Below are positions 34,790 to 46,082 of a stretch of DNA of 64,000 bases, piece after piece (position 1 is the stretch's first letter; each line of letters begins with the position of its first letter). The stretch spans positions 82,946 through 146,945 of the forward strand of contig MBPM02000109.1 of assembly GCA_001695595.3 (NCBI GenBank). Direction: 5' to 3'. Both the position numbers and the translations under genes were made by a program. The notes beneath the pieces are model-generated. The model saw only the letters and a list, made by a program, of their open reading frames with translations. It was not told the origin of the DNA and made no database searches. This DNA is from Plasmopara viticola (lineage: Eukaryota; Oomycota; Peronosporomycetes; Peronosporales; Peronosporaceae).

Positions 34790-35363
34790 TTTTACGTCCG
34801 TGTTCTCAGCCAACACTTGTCGCAGCAGGTCCTTGAAGCAGAGTCCAAATGCACGCGTGTCACAAATTTCATGGCCTACGCGATGATTGCGTCGACTTCG
34901 GCGTCGTATTCATTCAACTCATGATACAGTGTTATGTAAAATATTATCTTTTTAGCGTCGCCACCGTTGGCTGCTTTGACCCTTCCCTTAACCCTCTCAC
35001 TCGCATTCACGGTGTCGGCATCGTAAGAGTTGAAAATGGTAGTCACAATACATTTTAATCGATGGCGCTTTGAAACTTAGTCGTGGCGTGGACTTCCCTT
35101 CCTTAGTAAATAATCCCACTTCGACACTGGCGCACGCGTAAACTTCGTCGTGATAAATGGTGCTGCAAACGATCCCTAGGGACGTGCAGGCCATCGCCGA
35201 CGCGGACGGAGTGATTCGTAAAAGGCAGCGAGTCTAGGCCATGCGTTTGAGGCTCCGCAGCACTAGCAACTCTCGCTATCACCTTGGCAGTCTTACAGAG
35301 TGTTAGAAGGGCGACCACTGGCAGCGTCACGACACATCACAGACGCGTTAAGACTTTGAGCAT
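34790..35363 (-). pseudogene. Effector-family relic (minus)
   Basis: Reading leftward from an ATG at 35361-35363: MLKVLTRL, stop, CVVTLPVVALLTLCKTAKV, so a TGA interrupts the signal peptide. AEPQTHGLDSLPF and an arginine-rich piece follow. After a gap, NEYDAEVDAIIA and FGLCFKDLL-like pieces appear near 34830-34920, in shifted frames. The core promoter is still recognisable at 35384-35402. It faces the relic at 34509, tail to tail. Confidence 0.65.
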
Positions 35364-35383
35364 TATCGACTTCGAAGTTGAGA

Positions 35384-35402
35384 GGTATAATGGAAAATGG
35401 GG
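35384..35402 (-). promoter_or_regulatory. Core promoter relic of the minus effector pseudogene
   Basis: The minus strand reads CCCCATTTTCCATTATACC, close to the oomycete Inr+FPR pattern, about 30 bases before the relic's ATG. Confidence 0.5.
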
Positions 35403-36859
35403 GGATTTCTACTATTACCCAGACCGGGGAACGTGCTGGTTTGTTGATTGCACGATCTGACAATCAATTTGGTCTATTGGGAAGCGAGCTTCAATTTATC
35501 AAATTATTGCGCCCGATTTGCTCGCATCTACACCCTTTGCAAATCCAAAACTTTGTAAAGCATGATAACTATGTTTAGCTTATTCCTCGCATATGGCTTA
35601 CTGCAACAATCTTTGATACAGCTGTTACAATGTGTTTTTTGATAAGTCACCTATGTTTACTATTACAAAAGTCGATCAAAAGAGCATTTTTTTGACCTAC
35701 CCGTTCCGCTAAACGTGGTCCATTTGTAATGCGAGTAATTGTCTTCTCTCATTCCATTAATATCTACAAAATTCGCTGCACGGCGTCGGAATGTCTAAAT
35801 ATCTTTGACGACCTTAAACTTAGTAAAAAAATCTTCTTGTCCCGCGCAAGCTTCACGCGTTTGCACCCGTTTTCATGAGTTGGCTCTTACCACGCATACA
35901 AATTACTTGTGCAGCTCAGCTTTCTTTTTGTGCTTTAAATTTCAGAAAGAATAGGCTTCTCACATTTAAAAAAGTGCACAGCTTCTGTAAAGATATTTTT
36001 CAGATTCGGCTCACCCAATAGCCGCTTGTTAACCTCTCTAGGTATATAGCTGCTAAGACGCGAGCAAAGCAAATCGCGGGGGTGCCGAAGCAGTGCCCAT
36101 CGACTGTTCTTTATTCTTGGGAAAGAAATTCGGACGTTTTGTGAGGAAAGATGCTAGACATACGATATCGTGAGCTACAATCACCATACGTTTTTTTGTT
36201 GGTCAGTAATCTTAAGCTTTCTCCACGTCATCTCCAATGGTCATGAGTTAGCAGTTCTGGGAGGAAGCGCTACAGAACTTTAATCCTTGTTTACGTTGCA
36301 CCGACGAATGCCTTCTTACATCGCCAATTTTAATACAGCCACAAGCAGTTGTCGAGGTAATTTCGGCCGTAATATTAGTGTACGACAGATAGACCGTTCA
36401 ATCGTTGGAATCACCTCCACCAAGGAAGCAATGACACTGGTCCCTTAGCGTACGCTTACCACCAATGAGAGTCATAAGCTCGATATATGTGTATATAAAT
36501 CGTTAGTTGCTAAGCGGACAGCACCACTTCCACTGTAAAATTAACAAATCATGTACCTCTTTTGACAATGTAAGTTTGGTAAAAGCGAATTTTAAGCGCA
36601 TATCGTCGTTGCGATAATGCCATGTAATTAGATATCGGCAAAATAGGATGAAAACTTTGAAATGCAAGGCGCTTAATTGTACAAAGCTTACAATTTAGAA
36701 ACCAAGCTTGCGTACTGTTACGTTTTCTGGCTTCGAGATGACATACCGGTTTTTCTAGGGGTTCTGAGTGTGTCTAAGTTAAGAAGGTGCAGTAGAAGAA
36801 ATCTGAGCAACATAATTTAAGAATGCAACTCACACACACACACATATATATATATTGTT
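35403..36859. other. Intergenic; decayed copy of the effector upstream block (about 36000-36450)
   Basis: 36000-36450 aligns with 31770-32210: AGACGCGAGCAAAGCAAATCG, ACAATCACCATACG.TTTTTTGTTGGTCAG, GTTGCACCGACGAATG, CGGCCGTAATATTAGTG.ACGACAGA. No effector body follows. Near 36831-36856 there is an (AC)n(AT)n microsatellite. Nothing else is recognised. Confidence 0.5.
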
Positions 36860-37164
36860 GACATGCAAGCCTTGTGCTTAGATGACACTGGCAAACCAAG
36901 CAAGTCCCGAGCGTCGCTCTTCCAATTCAATACAAGGCAAGTCTTCTTTGCTACTGATAAAGAGCTTTCCAATCATGATTCCACTCGCTTTGCTACAGAA
37001 CCTATACAGATACAGAAGCGACACATGACGTCAACGCGAAAAATTCGAACGTCATGTTTATATCATCTGCATACCTACCGGTGCGTCCTCGTCATTGTAT
37101 TGTTATACTTGACCACTCAGACTATGTTAACGCATCGGACATCGGACCCTACAATTTGTCGAGA
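36860..37164 (-). pseudogene. Downstream flank of an effector relic, cut off by copia-2
   Basis: TTGACATGCAAGCCTTGTGC, the GCTTTGCTACA block and GACGTCAACGCG match the flank downstream of the minus-strand effector at 59870. The last 40 bases (GCATCGGACATCGGACCC to AGATC) align with 63045-63094, where the sequence continues uninterrupted into effector relic. The continuation here is at 41805. Confidence 0.7.
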
Positions 37165-37169
37165 AGATC

Positions 37170-37424
37170 TGTTGAGTTGTTGTGCGCAGGAGAAGGCAAA
37201 AAGTAAAGTGAATATATTTAGGTCCTTAGTTCGCTACCCTGTGCTACCTCTAAGCCTATCCTTCTAGATCCTTTTAGAAGGTTCGTCGTGACGTCATCTA
37301 ATGATGTCATCATCATATCACTACCCAACCGGTATTTGCCGTAATCCCTCTAAGCCTATCCTTCTAGATCCTTCTAGAAGGTTCGTCGTGACGTCACATC
37401 AACAGCGGCGTCATATTAATAACA
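37170..37424 (-). repeat. Copia-2 3' LTR
   Basis: 255 bases, TG...CA. Contains two copies of the TCTAGATCCTTYTAGAAGG / TTCGTCGTGACGTCA segment, as in the other LTR. Confidence 0.93.
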
Positions 37425-37429
37425 ATCCC

Positions 37430-38004
37430 ACTCGCCGCTAGTGCTGTACGCGCTTTGGTCCAATACCACTATACTGCAGCAGGTACTTGAGTCGCTTTGT
37501 GCCTAAAGACTTAGTCAGCATGTCTGCTTTTTGGTCTACCGTTGAGATGTACTTGACCACGATTATGTCCCGTGCCACGGCATCCCGGATGAAGTGGTGC
37601 CGAATGTCGACATGCTTGGTCCTGGCATTGTAACCAGCGTTGCTAGCAAGCCCTATTGCGCCTTAATTATCTTCCCAAATCAAAGTAGCTCCCACTTGCT
37701 GATGACCGAGATCCTTGAGAATCGCACGGACCCACAGTACTTCTTGAGTGCATAGGCTTAAGGCCATATACTCTGCCTCCGCTGAGCTTAGCGCCACTGT
37801 CCGCTGGTATTTCGACCTGAAAACCACTGGTGCGCCCCCGATCATGACCATGATTCCTGACACCGAACGCCGATCATCAATGTTACTGCCCCAGTCCGCA
37901 TCTGTGTACGCTGTAGCTTGAACCTCGTTGGCGCTGCCGTCGTAGGTGATCCCAATTCCCTCGTCGTCTTGAGATAACGAAGTACGCGAATTGCGGCCTT
38001 CCAA
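37430..38004 (-). pseudogene. Copia-2 RNase H and C-terminus, broken
   Basis: The minus frame 37663-38004 has AYTDADWGSN (first catalytic Asp) and ALSSAEAEYMAL (Glu and the SSAEAEY block), then ends at a TAA in IWEDN-stop-GAI where copia proteins read EDNQGAI. Codons after the stop (to about 37430) continue the family pattern (NAGYNARTKHVDIRHHFIRD). A frameshift near 37990 separates it from the RT frame. Confidence 0.8.
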
Positions 38005-40952
38005 TGCTGCTGACCCGGGTTCTCCAAGATACGCGATAGCTGTGTTACCACATAAGCGATATCAGGACGCGTACCTGTCGTGATGTACAGCAAACATCCG
38101 ATCAGGGACCTGTAAGGCTTCGACTGCATCTCTGCTTTCTCAACGTCCGTCGTTGGGGATTGCATTTTTGACAACTTTAAACCCGCTCCTGATGGGTTAA
38201 CCACTGCCTTCGCGTCTTGTTGGTTGAACGTGTTCACCACATCGTCAATGTACCGTGTCTGACGGATCATGAGCGTGCTGCAGTTGCGATCATGGTCGAT
38301 TTCTATTCCAAGAATAAACTTGGCCTCGCCCAATTCTTTAATCTTGAATGAGTTCTTGAGTGCAGCTTCAACATCTTCAATCTCCTTGCTCGTCTTGGCA
38401 GCGATAATCATGTCGTCCACGTACAAGCAAACAAAGACATAGTTGCCGTTCTTGCCCTTGACGTAGACGCACTGATCTGCTCCGCTGCTCCGAAAGCCCA
38501 TTTGTAGGAAGACAACATGAATCGTCTTGTTCCATGCATTCGAAGCTTGCTTGAGACCGTAAATCGCCTTATTCAGCTTGCACACCATGTTTTCAGCATT
38601 GGCGATACCGTAAGGCACTTCCATGTAGACCTCTTCCTTGAGATCACTGTTCAGAAATGATGTGTCGACACCCGGTTGCTCTGTCATGTATCCCATCGTA
38701 ATCACCACCGACAACACAAATCTGATAGAGTTCATGTTCGCTACCGGCGAGTATGTCTCGAAGAAGTCAACACTAAATTTCTGCTTGAAGCCTTTGGCGA
38801 CGAGTAGAGCTTTGTAGCGCACCACTTGTCCCAATTCGTTGCGCTTCTTCGCAAAGACCCATCGGCATCCGATTTCCCATACGCTCTCCTTCTTCGACAC
38901 AAGTTTCCATGAGCCGTTCTCTTCATGAGCCTCGAGCTTTGTGTTTATTGCTTTCTGCCAGGCATGAGCATCGTAGCTATTCATCGCTTGTCGATATGTA
39001 GTTGGAGCGTCGTCCGCCTCGCCAACACTAGCAGCATAAGCTAACACAGCTTCAGCAATTAGTCCTTCATCATCGATCCTGGCCCGCTTGGCACTTGGTG
39101 GATTGTCACTTTCTTCCACCTTCTGCTCTTCATTACTTAGGCCATCTGTAAGAAGAAAGACAGGCTCTCGCGAACGTCTTGTCCGTCCTGGCTCCGCCTG
39201 AAAAACAATACGATCTTCACCGTAAGCTTGCGGAGGAGGGTGATAAGGGGCCAGATCCAAGATCAGTGGGACCGGAGTAGGAGGTTGAGGAAGTTGTGGC
39301 ATCTGGTACAGCTCCACTTCATGCTCTGGCCCAACCTCATCCATTTCCCCGTCGGGAGCATGATCCTCAACACCTTCTATTGGTTTTTTTGTAGAAGGCT
39401 GTCGTGTGTCCTTGTTCTGGATATGTGCACCATTCTCGATCTTGGTAACGAAGGTGATTGTTTCAATTTGTGGTGAGTCCATAGTGTATATTCCACCCAC
39501 TTCGCGCTCGTCAAGTCGAACTGATCGTACCACCTTGAGCTTGGAATTCTCCAAATTAAACACACAATACCCTTTCGCACTATCTGCATACCCAAGAAAT
39601 AAGCATCGAAAACTCTTGGGATCGAGCTTTGTCCTCTTTGCATCATTGACGTGAGCGAAACCTTGGGACCCAAATACTCGTAGATGCCCCAGCCCCGGCT
39701 TCTGCTTAAACGCCAATTCATACGGCGTATTCCTCGAGTTCGCCGTGTTCGTTGAGCGATTAATCAAGTATACCGCTAAACTTACTGCTTCTGCCCACCA
39801 TTCAGGCGGGACCCCCTTGTAATGCACCATGCTTCGCGCCTTTTCCATTATTGTGCGGTTCATTCGCTCAGCGACACCGTTCTGTTGCGGGCTGTATGGC
39901 ACTGTGCGTTGATGCATAACTCCATTCCAGGCACAGATTCTGGCAACTTTCTTGTTCACGAACTCCGTCCCGTTGTCCGATCGCAGACACTTCAAGCGAT
40001 GTCCCCATTGGTTTTCGTAGAACGCTTTGAACTCGATCGGCTTACTTGCCACCTCACTCTTGTTCTTCATGAAGTACGCTACCACAAACCGCGAGAAATC
40101 ATCCACAAAAGTAGGCACATATCGCGCGCCACCCTTCGAGACCGTTTTCATTGGTCCCATCACGTCCGTGTGCACGAGCTCCAGGACACGTGATGTCTTA
40201 GTAAGCGACCGTGACAAGAATGAATCAACCGTCTGCTTACCCTTCAGGCATCCCCCACACAGCTTTTCAATGCCCTGCCTTACCGCCGGCACACCACTTG
40301 TTGCAAGCTGTATCTTCACCATGTCGCTCTTCCCGGGATGTCCCAAGCGAGCATGCCAAAGCTCCCATTCAGTATCAACCCCTGCGTACTCCACTAACCG
40401 AGCCTCTTCTTGCTCGCAGTCCAGGATGTACGCCTTACCGACTTTCTTGCCCTTAGCAATCGCTCGTTGCGTACTCCAAATGATACAGGAGGAGCTCTCA
40501 AACTCCACCTTCATACCACGCTCAGCTAGCTTGCCAACCGACAAAAGGCGTCTGTCGAGTCCTGGAATGTGTAGGACTTCGACCATCTTGATACACAACC
40601 CGTCCAATCCAGTAAGCCTGACCGTACCCTTGCCAGTCACCGGCAGCTTCTTGCCGTCCGCAATGGTGACCTCTGGACCAGCGTCCAATGCCTCGTAATC
40701 AAAGAGATCACTCCGATGAGGTGTCATGTGCGAGGTAGCCCCGCTGTCGATAAGCCAGTCGTCACAGTGCTGCTCACCGGCAGCAAAAACAGCATCATCA
40801 ACCTCGAAGCCGTTCTTCTTCTGACAATCCCGCTTCAAATGTCCGACTTGGCCACACTTAAAACACTTGCCCGTGAATCCACCTCCGTTCTTCCGCGGAC
40901 CGTTTCCTTTACGGCCATTGCCTTGGCCTCCCTTGAAACGTCCTGCATTCAC
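37842..40952 (-). pseudogene. Copia-2 Pol: zinc knuckle, protease, integrase, reverse transcriptase
   Basis: The 1036-codon minus frame has no ATG at its start; it is the continuation of a gag frame broken upstream. Domains in order: zinc knuckle CFKCGQVGHLKRDC (residues 30-43), protease DSGATSHMTPH, pre-integrase ELWHARLGHPG with CGGCLKGK, integrase with HTDVMGP, SDNGTEF and QQNGVAERM (DDE triad), EWWAEAV, an acidic linker, then RT with CRWVFAKKRN, VAKGFKQ, VDTSFLN, NKAIYGLKQ and catalytic YVDDM. All catalytic residues seen are intact. The reading frame runs out just after the LRYLKTTRELG block, before RNase H. With a corrected partner it could have been active recently; as it stands it is defective. 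Confidence 0.88.
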
Positions 40953-41132
40953 CTTGAACGCGCGCTCCGTAGACTCTTTCTTCTCAAGTCGCTCGTACTC
41001 CTTCAGAAGCTTCTCTTTTTCTCGATCAAAGACACGTCCTTGGAGTTCTCCACAATTGACAAGAGATTTTCGTATTCCTCTGAGAGACTGCTCAGAAGAA
41101 TCACTAGTTTAACGAGCATCGTCAAGTAGTTC

Positions 41133-41498
41133 TCACAACGTCTGCAGCCCCACGATCAGCTCATCGAAGCTGTCTAGGTGCTTCGACATCGCCACCCCAT
41201 CAGCCATCTTAAATTCGTGGAGGCGACGGGTCATCGACACACGATTGTGCATCGTCGAGCGGTTGTAGAAGTCGCGCAGCGTATTCCACGCCATGATTGC
41301 CGTCGTGGCCGTCCGAATCTTCGTATGATGCTCAATTGCCACTCCCTGGGCGATAAGCCCAAGTGCCTTCATGTCGTTGAGCACCCACGTCTCGGTCCAT
41401 GTCGTTGAGCACCCACGTCTCGGTCCTCTCCGCTTCAGGCTTGACCAGTGGAAGTAAGTTCCACTACCCAGGAGGACTTCACTTCTTGTCGTCGGCAT
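41133..41498 (-). pseudogene. Copia-2 Gag, damaged
   Basis: It starts MPTTRSEVLLGSGTYFHW, then runs in a wrong frame for about 14 codons until a 28-base tandem duplication returns it to the Gag frame (ETWVLNDMKALG). NRSTMHNRVSM and LDSFDELIVGLQTL follow, then TGA. Further codons to 40952 continue in two other frames (LLSSLSEEYENLL, EKEKLLKEYERLEKK). Copia-1 Gag gives the reference. Confidence 0.75.
41370..41425. repeat. 28-bp tandem duplication in copia-2 gag
   Basis: Unit 41370-41397 (CATGTCGTTGAGCACCCACG, then TCTCGGTC) is repeated exactly at 41398-41425. It shifts the frame by one and is one of the lesions of the gag gene. Confidence 0.95.
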
Positions 41499-41544
41499 TG
41501 GGATGGAGGGGAGGTTTGGCGAGAGTCTTGTGCGGCTGTTAACC

Positions 41545-41799
41545 TGTTGAGTTGTTGTGCGCAGGAGAAGGCAAAAAGCAAAGTGAATATATTTAGGTCC
41601 TTAGTTCGCTATCCTGTGCTACCTCTAAGCCTATCCGTCTAGATCCTTCTAGAAGGTTCGTCGTGACGTCATTTAATGACGTCATCATCATACCAGTACC
41701 CAACCGGTATTTTCCGTAATCCCTCTAAGCCTATCCTTCTAGATCCTTCTAGAAGGTTCGTCGTGACGTCACATCAACAGCGGCGTCATATTAATAACA
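41545..41799 (-). repeat. Copia-2 5' LTR
   Basis: Same length and ends as 37170-37424, with nine substitutions and no indel by my alignment. Confidence 0.93.
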
Positions 41800-41804
41800 A
41801 GATC

Positions 41805-42260
41805 GTACAAGATCTCTTGGTTCTTAAGCTGGCGAAGAACTTCGGAGATTGCGTTGTCAGACCAATTAGTCCCATGCAGTGTAGTTGGCATAAATCTGAC
41901 GAAGCCCACGCTTACTATTCCGGCAGTCGCCTAATCATAAAGCAGGTTTCACAGAAATGCATTGTTGTTGAACCCTTCAACAGGACCCAGAATTTTCGAA
42001 AACGCTCTGCATCTTCTTTCCACGACTCATCGCTATGAAACATTTCCAAAAGAATGGTATGAATTGAAAAAAAAGATGGTTTCGAGATCGAAACCCCATT
42101 TTATGTGAGGATCTTTGTCCGGCACGGAGTTTTGCATTAAACCATGATAGAGCACATAACACATTGAATCCTTTTCCTCCTTAAATTTTTTTGTTTTCCA
42201 TGCCGTTCGACAAAGTGTTAAAGCAGCAGGTCCTCAAAGTGGAGTCCTGAACGACACGTC
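41805..42260 (-). pseudogene. Effector-family relic split by copia-2
   Basis: 41805-42060 aligns with the C-terminal part of the minus-strand effector gene at 59880-60160: the LSD/WSD..I region, KCIVVEPFN matching the FNNNAF block read in reverse, then the fragment around the LENVF equivalent. 42135-42165 matches the RYALYRGPARD block, and 42225-42250 the RFEDLLL block of the plus-strand genes. Frames are all broken and the N-terminus is gone. Confidence 0.7.
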
Positions 42261-43282
42261 TTGTCACTTTTACATCAAGCCTGGCAGGTAAAATAATGGA
42301 TAAGGAAATGTCGGTGATCACAAATTGCTTCACTATCTGAGCACAAGGAACCGTGCTGATGTATTGATTATACAATTCGACATCTTGAACTCTTTCACGG
42401 GATCAGATGAACTCTAAACTTTTTAAACAGGTTTGCTAGCAAAACAACCCCTAATTCTCATTAAATGTCCGATGATGACACAAGCTAATCGCCTCACAAC
42501 TCTGCGGATGGCGAACTCTTTGCACCTGCCACATAATTGCTAAGAAATATTCAAACAGAAGCACCACGCACTACTGTGTTTTGCTAACTCCATACGCACT
42601 TTGTGAGCTTACCACGACAACCTTTTAGAGAGCTGTGAACGCTGCACCATCCTTTTTTCAAGGTCACCTACAATAACAATGATATAGGCTTTTTTGCTAA
42701 ATTTTTCGTATGTTTAATAGCCTGCACTGCCGCTCAAAGTGGTTCACCATCGCGTGTTCAGAAAGTCGCATTCTTTTCGGTCCACGCAGGCTAGCTGCCG
42801 ACCCTCTTCACGCTCATAGGCGACATTTTATTTATGTCACCTGGCTGCTGGTTTCAGTTTTTGTCTGTTTATGTATTTTTGTATGCAGAGACTCCACACA
42901 TTTGACGATGGCGCATTGATAGCCAGCTACTGTCCATCGCCGTAAAAACATAAGATGATTATGGATGAATACCAGAACTATTACTAGACACAGAGTCATG
43001 AGACATAGCTTTACTCTAATACCTCAAACGAGAAACGTTGACACGCAAGCCTTGTGCTCAAGCACAATCTTGCTACGCTGACAAGACAGGCGTCATTACA
43101 CGAGTCAAGTCTTTTTTATTTTGACGGAACCTTCTTCAGGCACGCTTCCATTCACTTCAATGTACAAAGTACAGGCAAGACATAACGTCAGGGCGAGAGA
43201 TTGTTCGCCATGTGTAAATCATATGCCTACGTACCGATTGATCCTAAAAAATGTACTGTTACGCTTGACCGGATGCTAACAA
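42261..43282. other. Intergenic; contains a downstream-flank block (43030-43262)
   Basis: 43030-43262 (GTTGACACGCAAGCCTTGTGCTC, CAAGACATAACGTCAGGGCGAGAGATTG split over several bases, CATATGCCTACGTACCG) is the same block as near 59690-59869 and 36860-37164, lying just downstream of a minus-strand effector copy in each case. 42400-43020 has nothing I recognise. Confidence 0.55.
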
Positions 43283-44263
43283 CTAAGTCATCGCCTTGAT
43301 TATTGGATCTAAATCGACACCATCTTTTCATTCTCAAGCTCGGAATAAATTGCGAAGATTTTTTTGTCAGACCATTTTGCTAAACGCATCGCGATCAGCA
43401 TGACTCCGGCGGAGTTCACGTTTGACTGTGAGTATGTCGCCTCATTGGAAAGCAATTTCAACATGAAGGCATTGTTGTTGTATCCTTTCACTGATACCAA
43501 ATTTTCCAAAACGTCCGTTATCTTTATTCCGCGACTGATAATCGAGAAATATTTTCCGAAGTTTTGAATAGGAGTGTGTGGATTAAGTCCAAGCCCTTTT
43601 ACAAAATGTAGAATCCGCTCATGAAGATCATCTTTGCCCACTCGCATACACAGCATCTCGCGCCGGACCACGATAGAGCGCATAACGCACAAAATTCCTT
43701 ACATCATTATGAATGTTGTTTCTCGCGCCGTCGACCCATTTTTGTAGCAGCAGATTCTCATAACGGACACCCACAGCATGCGTGTTTGGGTCCGTCAAAA
43801 CCTGCGCGACTAATGCTTCGACTCCGCCGTTGTCATGTGCATTCAACTTCTCAAATAGTGTTGACAACATCAATTTCTCAGAGTCGCGTCCGAATCTTGC
43901 TTTGACTTTTTGTTTCCACATCACATACGGCGTACTCTCGAAAAAATTCTGTGCATTCACTTCTTTGATATTGTTAAGGTTAAATAGTTCAGCCCCAATT
44001 TGCTCCTGTTTGTCAAGTGACATTTGTCGCGCAAATAACTATTCCACTGACATTGCAGTATTTTTTGCAATCGATATATTTGAGAGCGAGCTTAAGAGAC
44101 GTGCAGGTCAACGCCGCCGCGAATTAGGTATAGGCTGCATTTTGAGGCCATGGGATTGGGGCTCCGCAGCATCAGAGGCACTTGCCGCCACCTTGGCACT
44201 CTCAGTGTTAGTAGAGCGACCACCGTCAGCGTCACGACACATTGTAGACGCACTGAGACCATC
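43283..44263 (-). pseudogene. Effector-family pseudogene (minus), near full length
   Basis: It begins at an ATG (44261-44263) with MVSVRLQCVVTLTVVALLTL, the family signal peptide. The frame is lost within the next 20 codons. A long open piece (43628-44023) then carries SLDKQEQ, NAQNFFESTPYVMWKQKVK, NAHDNGGVEALVAQ and RYENLLLQKWVDG up to RGPARDAVYA. The next piece (43309-43692) carries DLHERILHFVKG, ISRGIKITDVLENLV, GYNNNAFMLKLL and AMRLAKWSDKKI. The end at 43283-43285 corresponds to the KAMA-stop of the intact paralog at 59870-60862, with which it is collinear. At least two frameshifts. Upstream, TCA in an Inr-like CCTCAATCATTCC lies about 30 bases before the ATG. Confidence 0.85.
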
Positions 44264-45486
44264 AGCTTTGATGACGTGAAGTTGGAATGATTGAGGGGAT
44301 ATCGGTTACCGCACATTGATGCACGTTCTTGGCACAAGGAAACGTGCTGATCTGTATATTTCATGATTTGACGATGAATCTGGTCTTGAAATAGCTAGCT
44401 GCTGGTCCTTAACACGCATAAAGTCGACATGTTATTGATGTCTAATTTGAGGTTTTACTGCTTTAGTATATACAGACTCCACACTTTTACAGAAAGCGCG
44501 TTAGTAGTCAGCTAATGTCCATCGCCGTAGAAACATAGAAGATGATTATATGCACCGAACGCTCTCGTATTCTTCATGCTTCAGTATACACACTCCACAC
44601 GTCGTGTCAATAGCCAGTCGTGGCTGTAACGTAAAAAAGCACCGAATCACGAAATTCTAATTAAATGATTCGGCCCGCAAAGGGAGACCGCGCGGTATCT
44701 ACTTTGCCCCGAGTTTAACAATGAGCCGCTCGTTTCACTTTTGAAATAATTTATCGTTAAGACGTGAGCAGAGCCGATCGCGACGATGACGAAGCGGCGC
44801 CCAGAAGCGCAGCGCGGCGGCTAGTCAAAAATATTGTGAAAGACAGTCGATAAGAAAAATCCAAAATAGTCTGACACTGTACCGTAAAAGCTTTCTTTAC
44901 GATTATATAAGTGTGGATAAACTTAGTCGTCGGCATAATATCGGCCGTGATTAACTTTAAGCGACACTGTAGCAAGCCAGTCGCAATTAGATTTACGGGA
45001 AAGAAACGATTTTCATTGGCTGATGTTTCTTTTATGAACTAATGGAGGCCTCAAGCTCGACATCAGCATAATAGAAGTGTTAGTCGCAAAGCGCACAACA
45101 TCGCAACGAATATGAAGCTGACAAATTTGATGCCTCTTCGACAAGGTAAGTCATGTATCGCGAGAATTGCTAAATGGAATTCTTTACTTACACGAGAGAT
45201 ATGTGTGGACGCGGCGTGGGCATCCGTGTCACGCTCTCGCTCGATATTCTCGAGTGTGTAAAGACACGCCCTGGAAAATTTTCAGCCAATAAAGTCTCTT
45301 ATTTATTTATAATTATGGTACAACAAAAAGCTCTTCGGGATTAAAACTGATAGTCGCCACTTTGGCGACTTTGGAGATATTCAGTTATATTGGGGACAAT
45401 GAAACTAATATACCTTTTTTCAAATCAAATGAAAAAAATACTCCTCCAAAACAAAGAAGGAAAAAATGTATATATACCTAGCAATA
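44264..45486. other. Intergenic; decayed effector upstream block (about 44640-45070)
   Basis: The core reads AGACGTGAGCAGAGCCGATCGCG near 44759. CGGCCGTGATTAAC...GCGACACTGTAGCAAGC near 44942-44978 corresponds to the CGACAGAGTAGCAAGC part elsewhere. No effector follows on the plus strand. The remainder holds short frames only. Confidence 0.45.
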
Positions 45487-45813
45487 TTTACGGAAAAGGT
45501 TGGGGTGACGCCCTCCTTCCAAGCGCGGGGGCTAAATGCCCGCGCGCTTCGGGCAGGTGCTCTCGGGCATCTGCAGGTCTCTAACGAGTCTCACCCTCGA
45601 CGCGACGGTCTCCAGCACCAGAGCGCCACCTGGGCTCTTGCCAAGTCAGAGATAAACAAAATAATGGAAGACCCTCACGACCTCGGTGCTGGCAGCACTG
45701 CCCGCCGAACGAGACTTGACGTATGCGGACACCACTCTATGCCGTGGACTAGCCGGACTGAGCCTAGCACGTGCATAACTTGGCAACGCGATAACGTAAT
45801 ACAATACAATACA
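45487..45813 (+). mobile_element. Short LINE-derived element S6 (327 bp)
   Basis: Plus-oriented, between 13-bp duplications ATACCTAGCAATA (45474-45486, 45814-45826). It starts TTTACGGAAAAGGTTGGGG and ends in (ACAAT)n. It keeps the GGACTGAGCC variant of the LINE but has the other tail type. The short frame from about 45508 runs without stop through the element. Confidence 0.9.
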
Positions 45814-46082
45814 ATACCTAGCAATAATACTTTGGCAACAATAGCAAAAATATACATGTAAAAATAGAGAATCTAGACATTTAAATCGCATACAACCTTT
45901 GAATAGATAGTTAACATGCAATGCAACGGCGCGGGTTCAAATCTACTTGTTATAAAGTGGCTCGAATTTGCTGGACAGACCAAACAATGGGGTGTAATTA
46001 CGTGTTATGCTGCCAGTTGCATCACTTAAATGTAAAGAATGTGTAAACAAATCGAGTATGTCCAAATTCAACTTCATCATTT

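Larger units (their letters stand above)
37170..41799 (-). mobile_element. Ty1/copia LTR retrotransposon copia-2, nearly complete (4630 bp)
   Basis: Two 255-base LTRs (37170-37424, 41545-41799), TGTTGAG...ATAACA, bound it. The 5-base target duplication AGATC is at 37165-37169 and 41800-41804. I count nine differences between the LTRs (about 3.5 %), so the insertion is not brand new. A purine-rich tract (GGCGAGTGGGAT on the minus strand) precedes the 3' LTR, and GGTTAACAGC follows the 5' LTR where the primer-binding site should be. The pol frame is open over 1036 codons but cut by a frameshift and a stop near its end, and gag has several lesions. It interrupts an effector relic. Confidence 0.93.

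Noticed and set aside
40027..40698. 223-codon plus-strand frame
   Set aside because: Antisense to the copia-2 protease/integrase, which has strong motif evidence.
44092..44364. Separate 90-codon minus-strand gene
   Set aside because: It contains the signal peptide of the effector pseudogene preceded by unrelated residues and followed by a frameshift, so it is part of 43283-44263.
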